Made by a program: the position numbers and the translations under genes
Shown here: positions 60,531-64,000 of the stretch, in pieces
How positions within the stretch are numbered: the stretch's first letter is position 1
Layout: every line of letters starts with the position of its first letter
The notes under the pieces: generated by a model
The model's database searches: none
Told to the model about the DNA's origin: nothing
The model's input: the letters and a program-made list of their open reading frames with translations, nothing else
Source of the DNA: Eshraghiella sp051880035
Lineage (GTDB): Bacteria > Bacillota > Clostridia > Lachnospirales > Lachnospiraceae
Assembly (NCBI GenBank): GCA_051880035.1
Contig: JBJENE010000062.1
Coordinates: forward strand, 1-64,000
Length of the DNA: 64,000 nucleotides
Direction of reading: 5' to 3'

Positions 60531-61763
60531 TCAGGCTCCGCCCAATATATTTTTTGCAAGCTTCTGTACATCCACGGTCTCAATATCATCCGGAACATTC
60601 TGTCCGCAAGTCGTATAAGACAAAGAAGCTTCTGTATAAAGTCTTATATTAAGTATATTCCCAAGGGAAGTTGTTTCATCCAGTTTGGTAAATAAAAGTT
60701 TATATCCCTTAAGTTCCTTGTATGCATCACATATGCTGACAAGATCCCTGTATTTGGTGGTTACACTTAACACCAGGAAAATCTCCACATCCACATCGAT
60801 TTCCGAATTCTTAATTCCGTTAATCATCTCGATAATTTCGTTGCGCTGTTCTTCATTTTTGTGGGAGCGTCCTGCCGTATCCACAAAAATCATCTGATAA
60901 CCGGAAAGTTCTTTAACCGCATCATTAAGCTCCGACGGTGTATAAATTACATTGACAGGTACATCCAGAATGCTTGCATATGTATTAAGCTGCTCAACCG
61001 CCGCGATTCTGTATGTGTCAGAAGTAATCATTCCGACTTTAACGCCTTTATTAAGTTTGAAATCGGAAGCAAGTTTGGCAATTGTGGTAGTTTTGCCCAC
61101 GCCTGTCGGTCCTATGAAAAATACGACTTTCTTTCTTCCGTCATTTTCAAGAATTGATGCTTCTCCCAATTTGAGAATGATTTTCTGGTATACGGATGCA
61201 AGAATGCTGTCCAGATTTGATTCTTTTTTGAGAGAATTCTCTATATCATTTATTATGGAGTTGGCATATTTTTCATCAACTTCATTATCAAGCATTTTTT
61301 TGTAAATCAGTTTTAGCGACTTAAAATTGGCATTGTTCGGAGTTTTGGACCGGCCTGTCTGCTCATTTTCGGTTGAAGGTTTCTCTTCTTCCTTGGCCAT
61401 CTGATTCCGAATCATGTCGTGAAGGCTGTCAAGCTTCTGTTCAATTGCCTCACTTGTCTGTTTTTTAACAGGTATACGAACCTCTTCATCCGCCCTTAAG
61501 TCAAGCTCAGGTTCAGCGGCGGTCTTTCTGACTGCAGTCTCCGCCTCATTCCTGAAGGTGTTTTTTCTGCTGTTAACCTTCTGGATAAATTCCTTTTCCT
61601 CAAGAGCCGCAGTTATCTCCACATAATCTTTCTTAAACAGTCTTGCAAGCCCACGCTGCTTCATGTTTTTGACATTAAGAACAACTGCGTTAGGTCCCAA
61701 TTCTTCTTTAGCTTTAAGTACCGCTTCGGTTTCATTACTTCCCGTATACTTCTTCACTATCAT
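60531..61763 (-). CDS. flhF: SRP-type GTPase FlhF
   Basis: A 410-residue GTPase: basic B region (about 1-130), N domain, and G domain with GPTGVGKTTTIAKLA, DTAGRSHK and FTKLDET. It sets the site of flagellar assembly. It starts 1 bp after the flhA stop; the ribosome site is weak, so coupling is likely. Confidence 0.94.
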   Translation of the reverse strand: MIVKKYTGSNETEAVLKAKEELGPNAVVLNVKNMKQRGLARLFKKDYVEITAALEEKEFIQKVNSRKNTFRNEAETAVRKTAAEPELDLRADEEVRIPVKKQTSEAIEQKLDSLHDMIRNQMAKEEEKPSTENEQTGRSKTPNNANFKSLKLIYKKMLDNEVDEKYANSIINDIENSLKKESNLDSILASVYQKIILKLGEASILENDGRKKVVFFIGPTGVGKTTTIAKLASDFKLNKGVKVGMITSDTYRIAAVEQLNTYASILDVPVNVIYTPSELNDAVKELSGYQMIFVDTAGRSHKNEEQRNEIIEMINGIKNSEIDVDVEIFLVLSVTTKYRDLVSICDAYKELKGYKLLFTKLDETTSLGNILNIRLYTEASLSYTTCGQNVPDDIETVDVQKLAKNILGGA

Positions 61764-61764
61764 T

Positions 61765-63804
61765 TTATGCCGTCACCATCCCAACTGACTGTAATTCCAC
61801 ATCCGATTCCACTTCGTTATAGGAAATAACAATCAAATCCTTAATATAGTCCTTTGTAAGTTTTTTAAAATACATTCTCACAATCGGAGAAGTTATGACA
61901 ATCGCATTCTTGCCCATATCCTCCAGTTTATGTATTTCAGTCTCTGTAGAAGATATTATTTTTCTTATTCTGTCAGGCGGCAGATTAATGTAACCGCCCT
62001 GTTCTGTCTGCTTAATTGAACCCATTATTTCCTGCTCCACCGTAGGGTCCAGGGTAACCACGCTTGTAGTTTCGTTAGGCATGAAAAATTTATTTGATAT
62101 GGCTCTCTTAAGACTCTGCCTTACATATTCGGTAAGCACATCCGTATCCCTTGTCGTTCCTGCATAATCTGCAAGTGTTTCAAAAATTGTAAGCAAATCC
62201 CTGATTGATATGCCTTCCTCCAAAAGATTCTGAAGAACCTTCTGTATCTCGCCCACATTCATAAGCTTTGGAACAAGCTCGTCCACAAGAGTCGGATTGT
62301 TCTCTTTCAGGTTGTTGATAAGATTCTGTGTATCCTGCCTTGTAAGAAGTTCCGCAATGTGGGATTTGATTACCTCCGTCAAATGAGTTGCAATGATTGA
62401 AGGCGGGTCAACAACGGTATATCCAAGAGACTCTGCCCTTTCTCTCTGGTTTTCGGTAATCCATATTGCCGGAAGATGGAAAGAAGGTTCAAATGTAGGA
62501 ATACCTGCAATTTCCTCTTCAACAAATCCCGGATTCATTGCCATATAATGGTCAAAAAGAATCTCTCCTTCACTGACCTGTATACCTTTGATTTTAATTA
62601 TATACTGATTCGGATTAAGCTGGATATTATCCCTAAGTCTGATAATCGGTACAACCGTACCAAGCTCCAGAGCCACCTGTCGTCGTATCATAACAACACG
62701 GTCCAGAAGGTCTCCGCCCTGATTAACATCCGCCAACGGGATAATTCCGTATCCGAATTCCAGCTCGATTGGGTCAACCTGCAAAAGTGAAACAACATTT
62801 TCCGGCTTTCTGATTTCCTGTGCTTCCATATCCGCACCTTCCGTCTCTGCCTCCACTGCTTCCACCGCAGCCTTTCTGTCTGTTACAACACCAAACATGA
62901 ATAATCCCGCTCCCAGCGGAACGAAAACATACCAAGGCAGCGGTGTTACAATTCCCAGAAAAGCCATGGCAGCACCTACTATCTTAAGAACCTTAGGCGT
63001 GGAGAAAAGCTCTCCCACCAGTTCTTCCGGAAGTTCGACTTCTTTAGACGCCTTGGTTACAATAATACCTGTTGATAAAGAAATCATCAGTGAAGGAATC
63101 TGGCTTACAAGTCCGTCACCTACAGTAAGAAGCGCATAATGGCTTAATGCCTCCGTAAAATCCATTCCCGAACTGATTACGCCCATAAGCACACCGCCTA
63201 CAAGGTTGATTACGGTAATTATAAGGCCCGCTGTGGCATCTCCTTTAACATACTTGGTAGCACCGTCCATGGCTCCGAAGAAAGAAGATTCCTGCTGTAA
63301 TTTCTCTCGCCTTATTTTGGCTTCTTTATCGGTGATTGCCCCTGTGTTCAAATCGGCATCAATAGCCATCTGCTTACCGGGCATGGCATCAAGTGTAAAT
63401 CTTGCCGTTACTTCGGATACTCGTTCAGAACCCTTGTTGATTACCACAAACTGTACAATCAGAAGGATAATGAAAATAACAAATCCGAGAATCATATTAT
63501 TGCCTGCCACGAAACTTCCGAACGCCGTTACCACATTACCGGCGTTACCGTCACGAAGAATAAGCTTTGTGGAAGACACGTTAAGTGATATTCTGAAAAT
63601 CGTGGTAAAAAGAAGCATTGTAGGAAACGACTGCATTTCCAGCGCTTCTTTGGCATATAAAGAGGTAAAAAGAATAACCATGGCTATGGCGATATTAATT
63701 GCCAGCATAATATCCAAAAGCCATGACGGAATGGATACAAAAAGAAAGATAATGGCAGCCAAAAGATATAAGCCAACAAATAAATCTTGCTTTTTGAACT
63801 TCAT
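61765..63804 (-). CDS. flhA: flagellar export gate protein FlhA
   Basis: A 679-residue type III export component. About eight transmembrane helices occupy residues 1-330, with the FHIPEP-type block SFPTMLLFTTIFRISLNVSS and RFTLDAMPGKQMAIDADLN. The C-terminal cytoplasmic domain docks chaperone-substrate complexes. GGAGGT precedes the ATG. Confidence 0.96.
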   Translation of the reverse strand: MKFKKQDLFVGLYLLAAIIFLFVSIPSWLLDIMLAINIAIAMVILFTSLYAKEALEMQSFPTMLLFTTIFRISLNVSSTKLILRDGNAGNVVTAFGSFVAGNNMILGFVIFIILLIVQFVVINKGSERVSEVTARFTLDAMPGKQMAIDADLNTGAITDKEAKIRREKLQQESSFFGAMDGATKYVKGDATAGLIITVINLVGGVLMGVISSGMDFTEALSHYALLTVGDGLVSQIPSLMISLSTGIIVTKASKEVELPEELVGELFSTPKVLKIVGAAMAFLGIVTPLPWYVFVPLGAGLFMFGVVTDRKAAVEAVEAETEGADMEAQEIRKPENVVSLLQVDPIELEFGYGIIPLADVNQGGDLLDRVVMIRRQVALELGTVVPIIRLRDNIQLNPNQYIIKIKGIQVSEGEILFDHYMAMNPGFVEEEIAGIPTFEPSFHLPAIWITENQRERAESLGYTVVDPPSIIATHLTEVIKSHIAELLTRQDTQNLINNLKENNPTLVDELVPKLMNVGEIQKVLQNLLEEGISIRDLLTIFETLADYAGTTRDTDVLTEYVRQSLKRAISNKFFMPNETTSVVTLDPTVEQEIMGSIKQTEQGGYINLPPDRIRKIISSTETEIHKLEDMGKNAIVITSPIVRMYFKKLTKDYIKDLIVISYNEVESDVELQSVGMVTA

Positions 63805-63853
63805 TCTGTTTACCTCCTTCTCCTGTTCTGTTATAAAGCAGACAGGTTATTTA

Positions 63854-64000
63854 TCAAATCTTGTTTTTCAGCTTCATTACGAAAGCAAGAACTTCTGCAA
63901 CCGCCTGATAAAGCTCCTGCGGAATTTCCGTTCCCAGCTCCACATTATAGTATATCATTCTCGCCAAAGGTTTGTTTTCAACGATTTCAACATCATTTTC
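63854..64000 (-). CDS. flhB: C-terminal end of flagellar export protein FlhB
   Basis: The last 48 codons of a frame that enters from the right edge. The residues VEIVENKPLARMIYYNVELG and IPQELYQAVAEVLAFV match the C-terminal autocleaved domain of FlhB/EscU proteins. flhA follows 49 bp downstream in the standard order. Confidence 0.9.
   Translation of the reverse strand, partial: ENDVEIVENKPLARMIYYNVELGTEIPQELYQAVAEVLAFVMKLKNKI

Noticed and set aside
1..64000. tRNA, rRNA, insertion sequence or prophage genes
   Set aside because: No cloverleaf, rRNA-like stretch, transposase, integrase or phage structural gene was recognised on either strand.

Overview
The window looks like a chromosomal segment of a motile, carbohydrate-fermenting, butyrate-forming Lachnospiraceae bacterium (Butyrivibrio, Coprococcus or Roseburia-like). 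This rests on gene content: ptb-buk butyrate genes, a bifurcating-type [FeFe] hydrogenase operon, a second group-B-like [FeFe] hydrogenase, a cytoplasmic GH9 cellodextrinase-like enzyme, starch and glycogen enzymes, a Firmicutes-type fla/che operon with an embedded sigma-28 gene, and strong AGGAGG ribosome sites throughout. The species cannot be fixed from the sequence alone. No tRNA, rRNA, CRISPR array or transposase was seen.

Layout. 1-6.5 kb: a lipoprotein alpha-amylase and a remarkable in-frame MalQ-GlgP fusion on the minus strand, divergent from an AraC-type regulator. 6.7-7.9 kb: an iron alcohol dehydrogenase. 8-11.8 kb: a 1249-residue surface protein. 11.9-15.6 kb: a Fur-family (Zur-like) regulator with a ZnuABC-type metal importer and a lipoprotein; its promoter is flanked by two matching 15-bp inverted repeats. 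15.8-19.3 kb: ptb, buk and a group-B-like hydrogenase on the plus strand. 19.4-25.2 kb: a surface protein with a degenerate NlpC/P60 domain and a 15-bp tandem repeat, a GH9 enzyme, and an M23 peptidase with SH3 and ricin-type domains.

25.3-34.9 kb is the most unusual part: an AT-rich seven-gene minus-strand operon. In transcription order it encodes a zinc-ribbon membrane protein, a PP2C phosphatase, a transmembrane Ser/Thr kinase with an extracellular NPCBM-like domain, an HTH protein with an internal duplication, a double-FHA ABC ATPase, an ABC-2 permease and a YD-repeat lipoprotein. This reads as a phosphorylation-controlled exporter. It is preceded by a ~335-nt highly structured leader with its own promoter and an intrinsic terminator only ~42 nt before the first codon. 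A leader segment can pair with the terminator stem, so the leader looks like a riboswitch or attenuator of no class I recognise.

35-47 kb: sfsA, a flagellar-associated orphan gene with a sigma-28 promoter, a MATE transporter, a Thr/Glu-rich surface protein behind a three-gene NAD-linked [FeFe] hydrogenase operon, an unknown duplicated-domain protein, a zinc-ribbon membrane protein divergent from an XRE regulator across a 12-bp inverted repeat, a lipase, and a chemoreceptor with an attenuator-like leader. 47.3-47.5 kb is a dense palindromic element. 47.5-49.4 kb: rpsB-tsf. 49.5-64 kb: the fla/che operon (flhB-flhA-flhF-flhG-pilZ-cheB-cheA-cheW-cheC-cheD-TM protein-fliA-fapA-small protein-DUF6115-like-MltG-like), ending in a strong terminator and running off the right edge inside flhB.
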